From assembly GCF_011046555.1 (NCBI RefSeq), contig NZ_CP049246.1, positions 124,001 to 188,000 on the forward strand: 64,000 nt of DNA. Direction: 5' to 3'. Shown one piece after another: positions 54,729 to 63,935 of the stretch. The DNA is from Sphingobacterium lactis (lineage in GTDB: Bacteria > Bacteroidota > Bacteroidia > Sphingobacteriales > Sphingobacteriaceae). The notes beneath the pieces were generated by a model, which worked only from the letters and a program-made list of their open reading frames with translations, did no database searches and was not told the origin of the DNA. Position 1 is the stretch's first letter. Each line of letters starts with the position of its first letter. A program made the position numbers and the translations under genes.

Positions 54729-54777
54729 GCTGGCGCAAGAGTTGTGCGGATGGACCGTGCGGTGGCTCTCTTGTGCC
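54729..54777 (+). repeat. Hairpin repeat family A, copy 4
   Basis: Full 49 bp with outer arms GGCGCAAGAG and CTCTTGTGCC; the loop has GGACCGTGCGGTGG. Confidence 0.85.
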
Positions 54778-54790
54778 TTCGGCCTATCTT

Positions 54791-54839
54791 GCTGGCGCAA
54801 GAGTTGTGCGGATGACATGTGCGGTGGATCTCTTGTGGC
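54791..54839 (+). repeat. Hairpin repeat family A, copy 5
   Basis: Full 49 bp; ends CTCTTGTGGC (one change in the outer arm). Confidence 0.82.
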
Positions 54840-54852
54840 TTCGGCAAAAGCC

Positions 54853-54935
54853 AATAGTTACACCCCTCTGGGGTTATTCCGCCCTCCAATGCGTGGGCTA
54901 AAATAGTTACACCCCTTCGGGGTTGCATGGCGTAT
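54853..54935. repeat. ACCCC/GGGGT palindromic repeat (family B), two copies
   Basis: AATAGTTACACCCC-NNN-GGGGTT occurs at 54853-54877 and 54901-54935, the reverse orientation of the copies at 9.2 kb. The second also carries GCATGGCGTAT, matching the ATGCGCCATAC context of the first copy at 9191. Confidence 0.85.
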
Positions 54936-55013
54936 AAAGGAAAAATAATTCCTTATGCTGGTGTGTATGAAATGTATGGTGGATGGATTTTTTGTGCCTA
55001 CGGCATGTTTTTT

Positions 55014-55061
55014 GGCACAAGTCCTCCACCGCTCAAGCCCTCACGAAAGACTTGCGCCAGC
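55014..55061 (-). repeat. Hairpin repeat family A, copy 7 (inverted, divergent)
   Basis: On the minus strand it begins GCTGGCGCAAG and ends CTTGTGCC with length 48, but its interior is different. The plus-strand DNA just before it (54991-55020) is another 3' trailing module, TTGTGCCTACGGCATGTTTT. Confidence 0.65.
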
Positions 55062-55081
55062 GTGCTAATTGACGCGATTAG

Positions 55082-55140
55082 GGCGTTTTTTGGGGAGAGT
55101 AAGGCGCGCTTCGCGCGCCTTACTCTCCCCAAAAAACGCC
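55082..55140. terminator. 59-bp perfect palindrome (28-bp stem, 3-nt loop)
   Basis: Arms 55082-55109 and 55113-55140 pair without mismatch; GC-rich tip GGCGCGC/GCGCGCC, and T6/A6 tracts within the arms. Similar in scale to the palindromes beside nusG. It may terminate transcripts on either strand between the BlaI promoter region and arfB. Confidence 0.5.
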
Positions 55141-55161
55141 GCTTTTAAAGCCGTAAAAAAC

Positions 55162-55210
55162 GCTGGCGCAAGAGTTGTGCGGTTGGACCGTGCGGAGGAT
55201 CTCTTGTGCC
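55162..55210 (+). repeat. Hairpin repeat family A, copy 6
   Basis: Full 49 bp, interior GTTGTGCGGTTGGACCGTGC as in copies 1 and 4. Followed by a partial family-B motif (TTAGTTACACCCCTTC, 55225-55240) that abuts the arfB stop codon. Confidence 0.85.
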
Positions 55211-55243
55211 TATGGCAAAATCTATTAGTTACACCCCTTCCTA

Positions 55244-55654
55244 TCAATCCTTAATTCGCCATTGGCGATCGGCTTTTTTGTCGCTCTGTTTTTTCTTGCG
55301 ATCCAGCCGGTTCAGGATGACGGACTTCGGGGTTTTTGTGGGGATTCTTTTCTTATCTACCTTCAGGGCATCTTCGATCAAGAGGAAGAAACGCTCAATG
55401 GCGAGTTCCTTGTTTCGGATCTGGGAGCGATCAATGGAGGAATCCAATTGCAATAGCCCTTCTTTGGAAATGCGATTTGCCAATCGTTCCGCAATTCGCT
55501 GCTTCTGTTCCTCGGTCAATGCGGCACTTTGCTGCACGTCCCAACTCAACAACACTTTGGAAGACACCTTGTTAACATGTTGTCCACCCTTCCCTCCCGA
55601 ACGGGACGCCTTAAAAGTAAGCTCCTGGAGGAGCTGTTCACGATTTACATTCAT
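55244..55654 (-). CDS. arfB: Alternative ribosome-rescue factor ArfB (peptidyl-tRNA hydrolase)
   Basis: Releases peptides from stalled ribosomes. 136 residues with the RF-type GGQ motif (SGGKGGQHVNKV near 20-30) and a basic C-terminal tail (NRLDRKKKQSDKKADRQWR) that would enter the mRNA channel. It lacks stop-codon recognition domains, so it is not a full release factor. Confidence 0.93.
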   Translation of the reverse strand: MNVNREQLLQELTFKASRSGGKGGQHVNKVSSKVLLSWDVQQSAALTEEQKQRIAERLANRISKEGLLQLDSSIDRSQIRNKELAIERFFLLIEDALKVDKKRIPTKTPKSVILNRLDRKKKQSDKKADRQWRIKD

Positions 55655-55747
55655 TTGTAATAAATGTACTGTTTTTTATAATCTGGTAAAAATATTGCAG
55701 AACAATTATAAAAGCATCCTTATCTTTAAACAACGAAAACAGAACGT

Positions 55748-56896
55748 ATGAAAATAGGCATAGTTTGTTATCCAACCTTTGGAGGTAGTGGCGTTGTCGC
55801 TACGGAACTCGGAAAGGCGCTGGCAAATAACGGGCATCAAGTACATTTTATCACCTATAGCCAACCTGCACGGTTGGACTTTTTCTCCGAAAACCTCTAC
55901 TACCACGAAGTGGCGATCAACCAATACCCATTGTTTGATTTCCCACCCTATGAAACCGCCTTGGCGAGCAAACTCGTGGATGTGGTCCGGTTTGAGAACC
56001 TGGATCTCCTACATGTGCATTATGCCATCCCACATGCTTCGGTAGCTTTCTTGGCCAAGCAGATCCTGCTGACCTACGGTATCGATATTCCGGTCGTTAC
56101 GACCCTGCACGGCACCGATATCACATTGGTGGGCAAGGATAAAAGCTTCAGTCCGGTGGTCACCTTCTCCATCAACAAATCGGATGGCGTAACGACGGTT
56201 TCCGACAACCTCAAGGAACAGACCCTGAGCTATTTCGACATTACCACGGATATACAGGTTATTCCGAATTTCATAGACCTACAACGCTTCCACAACAAAA
56301 ATCACGAGCATTTCAAAAAGGCCATTGCGCCGAATAACGAACGTATTATCGTGCATACCTCCAACTTCAGGAAGGTAAAACGTGTGGAGGATGTTGTGCA
56401 GATCTTCTACAAGATCATACAGGAGGTGCCTTCCAAGCTATTGATGGTGGGTGATGGTCCGGAGCGTCGCAAAGCAGAAGAGCTGGCGCGTGAATTGGAC
56501 ATTACCGACTGCATCCGGTTCTTGGGTAAGCAGGATGCCATTGAAGAGATCTTGTCCATTGCCGATCTGTTCATCATGCCATCGGGATCGGAGAGCTTTG
56601 GTTTAGCCGCCCTGGAGGCCATGGCCTGCAAGGTGCCGGTTATTTCTTCCAATACGGGAGGTCTGCCAGAGCTGAATAAGGAAGGTTTCTCAGGATTTCT
56701 GAGTGATGTCGGCGATATCGACGATATGGCCAAGAACGCCATTTATATCCTGAAGGACGACCAGATCCTGAATGAATTTAAGGAAAATGCACTGATGCGT
56801 GCCAAGGACTTTGAACTCAGCAAAATCGTACCGATCTACGAAGATTTTTACGCACAGGTAATCGATAAGGTAAAAAAAGGAAACAATTCTAATTAA
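55748..56896 (+). CDS. bshA: N-acetyl-alpha-D-glucosaminyl L-malate synthase BshA
   Basis: First enzyme of bacillithiol synthesis: UDP-GlcNAc plus malate. 382 residues, GT4 family. Starts [20 protein letters not shown], has [11 protein letters not shown] near 120 and the [14 protein letters not shown] donor-binding motif near 282. The other bsh genes are not in this window. Divergent from arfB. Confidence 0.93.
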   Translation: MKIGIVCYPTFGGSGVVATELGKALANNGHQVHFITYSQPARLDFFSENLYYHEVAINQYPLFDFPPYETALASKLVDVVRFENLDLLHVHYAIPHASVAFLAKQILLTYGIDIPVVTTLHGTDITLVGKDKSFSPVVTFSINKSDGVTTVSDNLKEQTLSYFDITTDIQVIPNFIDLQRFHNKNHEHFKKAIAPNNERIIVHTSNFRKVKRVEDVVQIFYKIIQEVPSKLLMVGDGPERRKAEELARELDITDCIRFLGKQDAIEEILSIADLFIMPSGSESFGLAALEAMACKVPVISSNTGGLPELNKEGFSGFLSDVGDIDDMAKNAIYILKDDQILNEFKENALMRAKDFELSKIVPIYEDFYAQVIDKVKKGNNSN

Positions 56897-56913
56897 TAGA
56901 AAGCAAAAAGTCA

Positions 56914-56921
56914 TATCTTTG
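56914..56921 (+). promoter_or_regulatory. -7 box of the pyrH-frr promoter
   Basis: TATCTTTG, a full TAnnTTTG match. It overlaps an in-frame TTG at 56919, which therefore cannot be the start of pyrH; the ATG at 56949 is used. Confidence 0.58.
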
Positions 56922-56948
56922 GCTTTTGGAACTACTCCAAAGTCAAAT

Positions 56949-57653
56949 ATGAAATACAAACGCATCCTACTTAAACTTAGTGGCGAAGCTTTAATGGGCG
57001 AGCAAAGCTACGGTATCGACATTAATCGTGTTCAACAATACGCACAAGACATTCAAGAACTGCATAGCTTAGGCATGGAAATCGCCATCGTGATCGGTGG
57101 GGGTAACATTTACCGCGGCCTGAGTGCAGAGAAAGCAGGAATGGACCGTGTTCAAGCGGATTACATGGGTATGTTGGCAACCGTAATCAATTCCATGGCA
57201 TTACAAGATGCCCTGGAAAAAGAGGGCATGAAGACCCGCCTATTGACAGCGATCAAGATGGAACAGATCTGTGAGCCTTTTATCCGCAGACGTGCCGTGC
57301 GCCACTTGGAAAAGGGACGTATCGTCATCTTCGGTGCCGGAACGGGAAACCCCTACTTCACCACCGATACAGCAGCATCCCTACGTGCCATTGAAATCAA
57401 TGCGGATGCCGTATTGAAAGGTACACGTGTGGATGGTATCTATACTGCAGATCCGGAAAAAGATCCGAATGCCAAGAAATTCGACCATATTTCATTCACG
57501 GACGTATACGAAAAGGGATTGAACGTCATGGATATGACCGCATTCACCCTTTGTCAAGAAAACAACTTGCCGATCATCGTATTCGATATGAACAAACCAG
57601 GGAACTTGATGAAATTGGCCAATGGCGAACACGTCGGAACGGTAGTAAGCTAA
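56949..57653 (+). CDS. pyrH: UMP kinase
   Basis: Phosphorylates UMP to UDP. 234 residues from the ATG at 56949 ([20 protein letters not shown]). Amino-acid kinase motifs [31 protein letters not shown] and [19 protein letters not shown] are all present. Followed 27 bp later by frr, a widely conserved pair. Confidence 0.97.
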   Translation: MKYKRILLKLSGEALMGEQSYGIDINRVQQYAQDIQELHSLGMEIAIVIGGGNIYRGLSAEKAGMDRVQADYMGMLATVINSMALQDALEKEGMKTRLLTAIKMEQICEPFIRRRAVRHLEKGRIVIFGAGTGNPYFTTDTAASLRAIEINADAVLKGTRVDGIYTADPEKDPNAKKFDHISFTDVYEKGLNVMDMTAFTLCQENNLPIIVFDMNKPGNLMKLANGEHVGTVVS

Positions 57654-57680
57654 TCAAACAAGAAAATAATAAATCAAGAT

Positions 57681-58244
57681 ATGAACGAATTAATTTCACT
57701 TCAACTGGACGACAGCAAAGAAAGTATGGCCAAAGCAATTGCCCATACTGAAAATGAATTAACAAAAATTCGTGCTGGCAAAGCTAGTCCTGGTATGCTT
57801 GATGGAATTTACGTTGATTACTACGGTACAAGTACACCACTTGCACAGGTAGCCAATGTAAACACACCAGATGCAAGAACAATCGTAGTGCAACCGTGGG
57901 AGAAAAGCCTCCTATCGGCTATAGAGAAATCAATCATGGATTCCAACATCGGTTTGAATCCTCAGAATGACGGTTCCATTATCCGTTTGGCGGTACCTCC
58001 ATTGACCGAAGAGCGTCGTCGCGACTTGGTTAAAAAGGTAAAGGAAGAAGCGGAAAAAGGCCGTGTTGCCATCCGTAACATCCGTAAGGACGGAAACGAG
58101 GCAATCAAGAAATTGAAAAACGACGGTATTTCCGAAGATGAGATCAAATCTGGCGAAGCTGAAGTTCAGAAATTAACGGATGCATACATCGTTAAAGTTG
58201 ATCAGTTAGCTGATTTGAAAGAAAAAGATATCATGACTGTGTAA
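57681..58244 (+). CDS. frr: Ribosome recycling factor
   Basis: Splits the post-termination ribosome with EF-G. 187 residues with KIRAGKASPGMLDGI, VQPWEKSLLSAIEKSI and PPLTEERRRDLVKKVKEEAE signatures. Terminated at 58271-58300. Confidence 0.97.
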   Translation: MNELISLQLDDSKESMAKAIAHTENELTKIRAGKASPGMLDGIYVDYYGTSTPLAQVANVNTPDARTIVVQPWEKSLLSAIEKSIMDSNIGLNPQNDGSIIRLAVPPLTEERRRDLVKKVKEEAEKGRVAIRNIRKDGNEAIKKLKNDGISEDEIKSGEAEVQKLTDAYIVKVDQLADLKEKDIMTV

Positions 58245-58270
58245 GCACAGCTCCTGAAGAATATTAACGG

Positions 58271-58300
58271 AAGGATTCTTAAATTAAGAATCCTTTTTTT
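58271..58300 (+). terminator. Terminator after frr
   Basis: AAGGATTCTTA/TAAGAATCCTT, 11-bp perfect stem with a 3-nt loop, then seven T. Confidence 0.85.
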
Positions 58301-58344
58301 ATTAAAAAATTTACCTATATTTCATTAAACAAACATCATTCTGC

Positions 58345-59340
58345 ATGGCACAATCAAGAAGAAATTTCCTCAAACTTGCCGGTTTGGGATTGGTGGGCGG
58401 ACTCGTTGCCCCTCACTTGATATCATGTGAAAGCATGAAAAACGCACCTGGATCACCCCTTAAAAACATAGGCCTTCAATTATTCACCCTCCGCGACCTG
58501 CTCGCACAGGACCCAAAGCAAGTATTGAAATCCGTGGCGGGCATCGGTTACACACATGTGGAAACCTACGGTGCAGACCCGACCAATGGCACCCTATGGG
58601 GCGTATCCGTGGATGAATTGAAGAAAATCCTAAACGACAACAACTTGAAGTCACATTCCGGGCACTATGACCTGGGCAAATACTTGGACAAGGACAGCAA
58701 GGACAAGGAAAATATCGAAAAGTACATTGAAATTGCGCACAACTTGGGCCAGCAGTATATCATTGCGCCGGTACCACCAATGCACAGGCTGAACCAGCTT
58801 AACCAGTCGGATTACCAATACATGGCGGAACAACTCAATAAAGCAGGTGAAATGTCCGAGAAAGCAGGAATTACCATGGGCTACCACAACCATTTCTGGG
58901 AGTTCAAACAGTTCGGCAACAATACCAACGGATTGGATGTACTCTTGGCATTCACCGACCCCAAACTGGTTGTCTTCGAATTGGATATGTACTGGATCTC
59001 TAAAGCAGGTGAGCGTCCGCAGAAATACTTTGAACATCATAAAGGTCGTTTCCCATTATGGCATATCAAGGATATGGACCGGAATTTCTCCGTTCCGCTC
59101 GAACAGAACAAGATTAACCCGAAGACAGGAAAGCCAGATACATTGGACATGATGGAGACCATGAAGGACATCAAATATGCCGAAGTGGGAACTGGAAGCA
59201 TCGACTTTATTAACCTTGCGCAATATGCGAATGAAAGCGGCTTGAAATATGCCTTCGTGGAACAGGATGAAATCTATTCCAACGATAAATACGGCAGTAT
59301 CAAGAAGAGCTTTGATTATATGCAAAAGAATTTCAAATAA
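58345..59340 (+). CDS. Tat-exported TIM-barrel protein, sugar phosphate isomerase/epimerase family
   Basis: 331 residues. Twin-arginine signal SRRNFLKLAGLGLVGG, followed by LISCES, which could also be a lipobox. The mature part is an AP-endonuclease-2/xylose-isomerase-like barrel: NIGLQLFTLRDLL, GYHNHFWEF, FELDMYWISKAG, LWHIKDMDRNF and VEQDEIY place the usual metal-binding Glu, Asp, His and Glu residues. Bacteroidota encode many such periplasmic proteins; the substrate is unknown. tatC at 42533 is the only Tat gene seen. Confidence 0.87.
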   Translation: MAQSRRNFLKLAGLGLVGGLVAPHLISCESMKNAPGSPLKNIGLQLFTLRDLLAQDPKQVLKSVAGIGYTHVETYGADPTNGTLWGVSVDELKKILNDNNLKSHSGHYDLGKYLDKDSKDKENIEKYIEIAHNLGQQYIIAPVPPMHRLNQLNQSDYQYMAEQLNKAGEMSEKAGITMGYHNHFWEFKQFGNNTNGLDVLLAFTDPKLVVFELDMYWISKAGERPQKYFEHHKGRFPLWHIKDMDRNFSVPLEQNKINPKTGKPDTLDMMETMKDIKYAEVGTGSIDFINLAQYANESGLKYAFVEQDEIYSNDKYGSIKKSFDYMQKNFK

Positions 59341-59355
59341 GCCAGCCACGCCGCT

Positions 59356-59400
59356 TAAAAAATAAAAAGGTTCGCCATGTGGCGAACCTTTTTTATTTTT
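59356..59400. terminator. Convergent terminator between the TIM-barrel gene and purE
   Basis: AAAAAGGTTCGCC and GGCGAACCTTTTT, loop ATGT, flanked by A and T tracts so that both strands end in a T-run. Confidence 0.8.
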
Positions 59401-59464
59401 TGAGGAAAGCTTCAGCGCATGCAGCTGAGAACCAATCCACAGCGTGCGCCAAAATCGTCAGGGA

Positions 59465-59965
59465 TTAGAAGCGTAGTCGTTCTACTTCTTCAGCGGTCTC
59501 CTCTACTTTCTCACGCAGTTCATCCTTAAATTCCTGGATGCGTTGCACCAGCGCTTCGTCACTCGTTGCCAAGATCTGTGCGGCAAGAATACCGGCATTC
59601 TTAGCAGCATTCAAGGCTACTGTAGCAACCGGAATACCGTTGGGCATCTGCAGGATCGACAAGACCGAATCCCAGCCATCAATGGAGTTGGATGACTTCA
59701 CCGGAACGCCGATTACCGGCAAGGTGGTAATGGATGCAACCATACCCGGCAAGTGGGCCGCGCCACCCGCACCAGCGATGATCACCTTAATCCCTCTGGA
59801 AGCTGCCTGCTCTGCAAAATCAAACATACGTTTCGGCGTACGGTGTGCTGAAACAATACTCACTTCACACGTTACACCTAAATATTTTAAAACCTCAATG
59901 GCATCCTGCATCACTGGCAAGTCCGACTTGCTCCCCATGATGACCGATACTTTCGTGTTTTCCAT
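59465..59965 (-). CDS. purE: N5-carboxyaminoimidazole ribonucleotide mutase (PurE class I)
   Basis: Converts N5-CAIR to CAIR in purine synthesis. 166 residues with SVIMGSKSDLPVMQDA, SAHRTPKRM and AGAGGAAHLPGM motifs. Its partner purK lies 22 bp upstream on the same strand. Confidence 0.96.
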   Translation of the reverse strand: MENTKVSVIMGSKSDLPVMQDAIEVLKYLGVTCEVSIVSAHRTPKRMFDFAEQAASRGIKVIIAGAGGAAHLPGMVASITTLPVIGVPVKSSNSIDGWDSVLSILQMPNGIPVATVALNAAKNAGILAAQILATSDEALVQRIQEFKDELREKVEETAEEVERLRF

Positions 59966-59987
59966 CTGTTCTTCTATTTTAATATGG

Positions 59988-61130
59988 TTATGCTATTACT
60001 TTGATCAATTCCTGTACCTTTCGTGCATTCTCAATCGCCAGGGCACGATCTTGGTTGATGATGCACACATGTCCCATCTTCCGGAAGGGTTTGGTGTATT
60101 TCTTACCGTACAAATGTACATAAACCCCTTCAATGCTTAAAGCTTCCTCAATACCATCGTATTCCGCCAATCCTTCATAGCCTTCCTCACCCAGGAGATT
60201 CACCATGATCGCGTTGGCTCTGGATTCGGTATTCCCTAGCGGCAGATTGAAGATCGCTCGCAGGTGTTGCCCAAACTGGGACGTAAAATTCCCTTCAATG
60301 GTCTGGTGTCCGCTGTTATGTGGCCGTGGTGCCAATTCATTCACCAGGATATCGCCATCTTTGGTCAGGAACATCTCCACCGCCAAGACACCAACGATCT
60401 GTAAATCATTTGCAATCTTCAGGGCAATGCTCTCGGCTTTGGATTGGATATCGAAGGAATAGGTCGAGGGTGAAATCAGGAACTCCACCAGATTCGCTTG
60501 CGGATTGAATTCCATTTCCACCATTGGGAAAGTCGCCATATCCCCCCTATCGTTACGCGCTACGATGACTGCGATTTCCTTTTCGAAGTCCACCATTTCC
60601 TCCACAATGCTTGGCGCATCGAAAGCATCAGCATAATCTGCTGATGAACTGATCTTCTTCACGCCTTTACCATCGTATCCATCCTTGCGCAGTTTCTGGA
60701 TATAAGGCAGGGCAATCTGGCAGTTCGCCAGGCCATCCCTGTTGGAAATAAACTGAAAGGCTGAAGTCGGGATATCGTTCTGCTTGAAGAATTGTTTCTG
60801 CAATCCTTTATCCTGAATCAGACGGATTACCCGCGATTGCGGATACACCAACACACCTTCATCTTCCAATTTCTCCAGTGCATCCACATTGACCTTTTCG
60901 ATCTCAATGGTGATCATATCCAGGTCCTTCCCGAAGTTGTATACCGTATCGAAATCACTCAGGGAGCCGACCTCAAACTGATTGCACAGTTTCTTGCAGG
61001 GTGCATTGGGATCTGGATCCAGCACGTGGATGTTTACATTAAAGTTAATTGCTTCTTGGATAAGCATCCGACCTAATTGGCCGCCACCTAAAATCCCTAG
61101 GCGCAAGTCACCATAAAAATCTTTAGCCAT
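59988..61130 (-). CDS. purK: 5-(carboxyamino)imidazole ribonucleotide synthase
   Basis: ATP-grasp enzyme that carboxylates AIR to N5-CAIR. 380 residues from the ATG at 61130 (MAKDFYGDLRLGILGGGQLG); 40 further in-frame codons to 61250 overlap nuoB and are not PurK-like. Motifs GILGGGQLGRMLIQEA and NELAPRPHNSGHQTIEGNFT are diagnostic. It starts 8 bp after nuoB. Confidence 0.96.
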   Translation of the reverse strand: MAKDFYGDLRLGILGGGQLGRMLIQEAINFNVNIHVLDPDPNAPCKKLCNQFEVGSLSDFDTVYNFGKDLDMITIEIEKVNVDALEKLEDEGVLVYPQSRVIRLIQDKGLQKQFFKQNDIPTSAFQFISNRDGLANCQIALPYIQKLRKDGYDGKGVKKISSSADYADAFDAPSIVEEMVDFEKEIAVIVARNDRGDMATFPMVEMEFNPQANLVEFLISPSTYSFDIQSKAESIALKIANDLQIVGVLAVEMFLTKDGDILVNELAPRPHNSGHQTIEGNFTSQFGQHLRAIFNLPLGNTESRANAIMVNLLGEEGYEGLAEYDGIEEALSIEGVYVHLYGKKYTKPFRKMGHVCIINQDRALAIENARKVQELIKVIA

Positions 61131-61138
61131 ATTATTTT

Positions 61139-61651
61139 CTATTGCTCCACTTCCATCGGGAAGATATCCCCTTTCAGTAGAGACTGTTGTTCTATTATTT
61201 TCTGTAATTCTAAAAACGCACTGATCAGTGCTTCCGGTCTTGGCGGACAACCCTGTACATATACATCAACAGGAATGACCTTGTCCACCCCTTTTACCAC
61301 ATGGTATCCATGTTGCCAATACGGACCGCCGCAGTTCGAACAGGATCCCATGGAGATGACGTATTTCGGATCGGGCATCTGTTCGTAGAGTTTCTTGATC
61401 CGGTCCGCCATCTTAAAGGTCACCGTTCCGGCAATGATCATGACATCCGACTGCCGAGGTGAGGGCCTTGGAAATACGCCCAGTCGATCCAGATCGTAGG
61501 TTGCAGCCATTGCGCCCATCATCTCAATGGCGCAGCAAGCAATCCCGAAACTGATCGGCCACATCGAGGATAACCTCGCCCAATTCAGCAGGTCATCCAT
61601 CTTTGCGATGATGACGCCGTTATTCTGTTGCAAGCGTTGGTCTAGACTCAT
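61139..61651 (-). CDS. nuoB: NADH-quinone oxidoreductase subunit B
   Basis: Carries iron-sulfur cluster N2 of complex I. 170 residues; cluster cysteines in [21 protein letters not shown] and [10 protein letters not shown]. It overlaps the nuoA stop (TAATG). Downstream is purK, not nuoC. Confidence 0.97.
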   Translation of the reverse strand: MSLDQRLQQNNGVIIAKMDDLLNWARLSSMWPISFGIACCAIEMMGAMAATYDLDRLGVFPRPSPRQSDVMIIAGTVTFKMADRIKKLYEQMPDPKYVISMGSCSNCGGPYWQHGYHVVKGVDKVIPVDVYVQGCPPRPEALISAFLELQKIIEQQSLLKGDIFPMEVEQ

Positions 61652-62235
61652 TATTCTGTACTGGGTTTCTTGAATTTGGGCTTAAAGCCTATTTTCACAG
61701 GTGAAGCAGCTTTCTCTGCCAGCTCTTCTTTTATCTCCTGCTCCTTATAATCGCGCAGGGCATATGCTTTCTGATTTAGGGCATCGTATGCTGACGCAGG
61801 GATACCCACCGCTACAGTCAGTTTCTTATGGGTGGGCTTAATCCAACTGATATCGCCACTTTTCCAGACATAGATCAGCCCTACGATCAGGACACCAAGG
61901 AAGATGGCCATTTCAATGAGGGTAAACCATCCCCAGCGTGCATCTGCCGCGTTCAGTTCAGCCTGCCCAAAGACCGTCGCCCATGGGAAGATGAAGATCA
62001 GTTCCACATCGAAAAGTAGAAAGACCAACGCAATCACATAGAAACGCGGATTGAACTGTACCCAAGAGGTGCCTGTGGTATCCTCACCACATTCATAGGT
62101 ACTCAGTTTGATCGGATTGGGGTTTTTCGGAGACAGCACGCGAGCTAAGAATATGGTGGCACTAACCAAGATAAAACCTATGATTGCCATCATAAGTATC
62201 TTTCCATATTCCGATATCTGCCCGGGGTCGTCCAT
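61651..62235 (-). CDS. nuoA: NADH-quinone oxidoreductase subunit A
   Basis: Membrane subunit of complex I with three transmembrane helices; conserved STYECGED loop and [20 protein letters not shown]. At 194 residues it is longer than the usual 120-150: a charged C-terminal tail of about 70 residues (rich in Lys/Glu, ending KFKKPSTE) follows helix 3. First gene of the nuoA-nuoB-purK-purE run. Confidence 0.95.
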   Translation of the reverse strand: MDDPGQISEYGKILMMAIIGFILVSATIFLARVLSPKNPNPIKLSTYECGEDTTGTSWVQFNPRFYVIALVFLLFDVELIFIFPWATVFGQAELNAADARWGWFTLIEMAIFLGVLIVGLIYVWKSGDISWIKPTHKKLTVAVGIPASAYDALNQKAYALRDYKEQEIKEELAEKAASPVKIGFKPKFKKPSTE

Positions 62236-62378
62236 ATTGCAAAATTAAGAATAAATTTGATTCGTTTTATAGGTTTTTACCTTTCCTGCCCCGAAAGAAA
62301 CAGCAAAGCTAAACGAATATACAAAATCTGAAGAAATTTGCGGGCGTATAAATCCCCGAAAATAGCCCTGAAAATAAA

Positions 62379-62407
62379 AAAGCGGTCTGCCAGAGCAAAC
62401 CGCTTTA
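62379..62407 (-). terminator. Terminator of ffh
   Basis: AAAGCGGT/ACCGCTTT, 8-bp stem, followed on the minus strand by TTTTATTTT. Confidence 0.7.
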
Positions 62408-62427
62408 TCCTTTTGCGAACAAAAGTA

Positions 62428-63771
62428 TTAGAAAGGTTTTCCAGGCATTTTCGGCATGTTGCGCATCATCTTCGCTGCCATACCTGGATTGGACATTTGT
62501 TTCATTACTTTACGCATGTCCGTAAATTGTTTCATCAGTTTGTTAACCTCATTGATATCGGTTCCCGAACCTTTAGCGATACGCGTTCTGCGTTTCTGAT
62601 CGATAGCGTCAGGGTTTTCACGCTCAAATGGTGTCATGGAATCGATGATCGCTTCAATTGGTTTGAAGGCATCATCCTCGATTTCAATATCCTTGATCGC
62701 TTTACCAACGCCAGGGATCATGCCCATCAAGTCCTTCATGTTACCCATTTTCTTGATCTGCTGAATCTGGGACTTGAAGTCATTGAAGTCGAATTTATTC
62801 TTGCGGATTTTCTTTTGTAATTCCGCTGCTTGTTTTTCGTCAAATTGTTGCTGTGCGCGTTCCACAAGGGAAATAACGTCACCCATACCTAAGATACGAG
62901 ACGCCATACGATCTGGGTGAAATACATCCAGCGCTTCCATCTTCTCACCGGTACCGATAAACTTGATCGGTTTGTTCACCACCGACTTGATCGATAGGGC
63001 CGCACCACCGCGGGTATCACCGTCCAACTTCGTCAAAACAACCCCGGTAAAATCCAAACGGTCGTTGAAAGTCTTGGCAGTGTTCACGGCATCCTGTCCG
63101 GTCATGGAATCCACAACGAATAGAATTTCATGTGGTTGGGTTGCGTCTTTTACTGCGGTGATCTCTTTCATCAGGGCTTCATCAATCGCCAAACGACCGG
63201 CGGTATCGATGATGACCATGTTCTGTCCATTCTTTTTCGCAGCTTCCACACCTGCAACCGCAATAGCGATTGGATCTGTGGATTCACGGTCTACGTATAC
63301 CGGTACACCTACTTGCTCACCCAACACTTCCAGCTGATCGATAGCGGCAGGACGGTACACGTCACCAGCAACCAATAAAGGTTTCTTGCCCTTGGTCGCT
63401 TTCAGGTAGTTTGCCAACTTTCCGGAGAAGGTCGTCTTACCCGCACCATTCAGACCTGCAATAAGGATTACTGTAGGGTTCTTGGAAGTTTCCAACTCGG
63501 TTACCGAACCACCCATCAACTCCGTAAGCTCATCGCTCATGATCTTGGTCAGTAACTGACCCGGGGAAATGCTGCTCAGTACGTTCTGACCCAATGCTTT
63601 TTGCTTCACCTCATCGGTAAAAGTCTTGGCAGTTTTATAGTTCACATCGGCATCCAATAATGCCTTGCGAATTTCTTTCATCGTCTCAGCGACGTTGATC
63701 TCTGTAATATTACCTTGACCCTTTAAAACCTTAAAGGCTCTATCTAACTTATCCTGTAGATTTGAAAACAT
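62428..63771 (-). CDS. ffh: Signal recognition particle protein Ffh
   Basis: GTPase that targets nascent membrane proteins with 4.5S RNA. 447 residues: N domain, G domain with GLNGAGKTT (about 108-116), DTAGR and TKLDGDTRGG, then the Met-rich M domain (ending RNMPKMPGKPF). Preceded by a -7-like box at 63859. Confidence 0.98.
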   Translation of the reverse strand: MFSNLQDKLDRAFKVLKGQGNITEINVAETMKEIRKALLDADVNYKTAKTFTDEVKQKALGQNVLSSISPGQLLTKIMSDELTELMGGSVTELETSKNPTVILIAGLNGAGKTTFSGKLANYLKATKGKKPLLVAGDVYRPAAIDQLEVLGEQVGVPVYVDRESTDPIAIAVAGVEAAKKNGQNMVIIDTAGRLAIDEALMKEITAVKDATQPHEILFVVDSMTGQDAVNTAKTFNDRLDFTGVVLTKLDGDTRGGAALSIKSVVNKPIKFIGTGEKMEALDVFHPDRMASRILGMGDVISLVERAQQQFDEKQAAELQKKIRKNKFDFNDFKSQIQQIKKMGNMKDLMGMIPGVGKAIKDIEIEDDAFKPIEAIIDSMTPFERENPDAIDQKRRTRIAKGSGTDINEVNKLMKQFTDMRKVMKQMSNPGMAAKMMRNMPKMPGKPF

Positions 63772-63858
63772 TTTCTATCTCTCTTTTTGTCAATACCTTA
63801 CACACTCCATCGCTGGATTTCAGTTTTTACCGAACATACCGACGGGAGTTTAATCTTA

Positions 63859-63866
63859 CAAATATA
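63859..63866 (-). promoter_or_regulatory. Candidate -7 box of ffh
   Basis: The minus strand reads TATATTTG, about 88 bp ahead of the ffh ATG. No clear -33 element. Confidence 0.42.
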
Positions 63867-63935
63867 AACTTTTATGCATTTATTTCGCGATAACAGAATA
63901 GATTCCCTAAATTTTCACAGGGTTTCAGGATGTTC

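Noticed and set aside
54673..55254. Several 60-77 codon ORFs on both strands
   Set aside because: All are read through tandem hairpin repeats or the 59-bp palindrome, giving repetitive WRKSCA-type peptides.
61131..61250. Longer PurK start overlapping nuoB
   Set aside because: The added 40 residues are an out-of-frame reading of nuoB and precede the canonical PurK N terminus.
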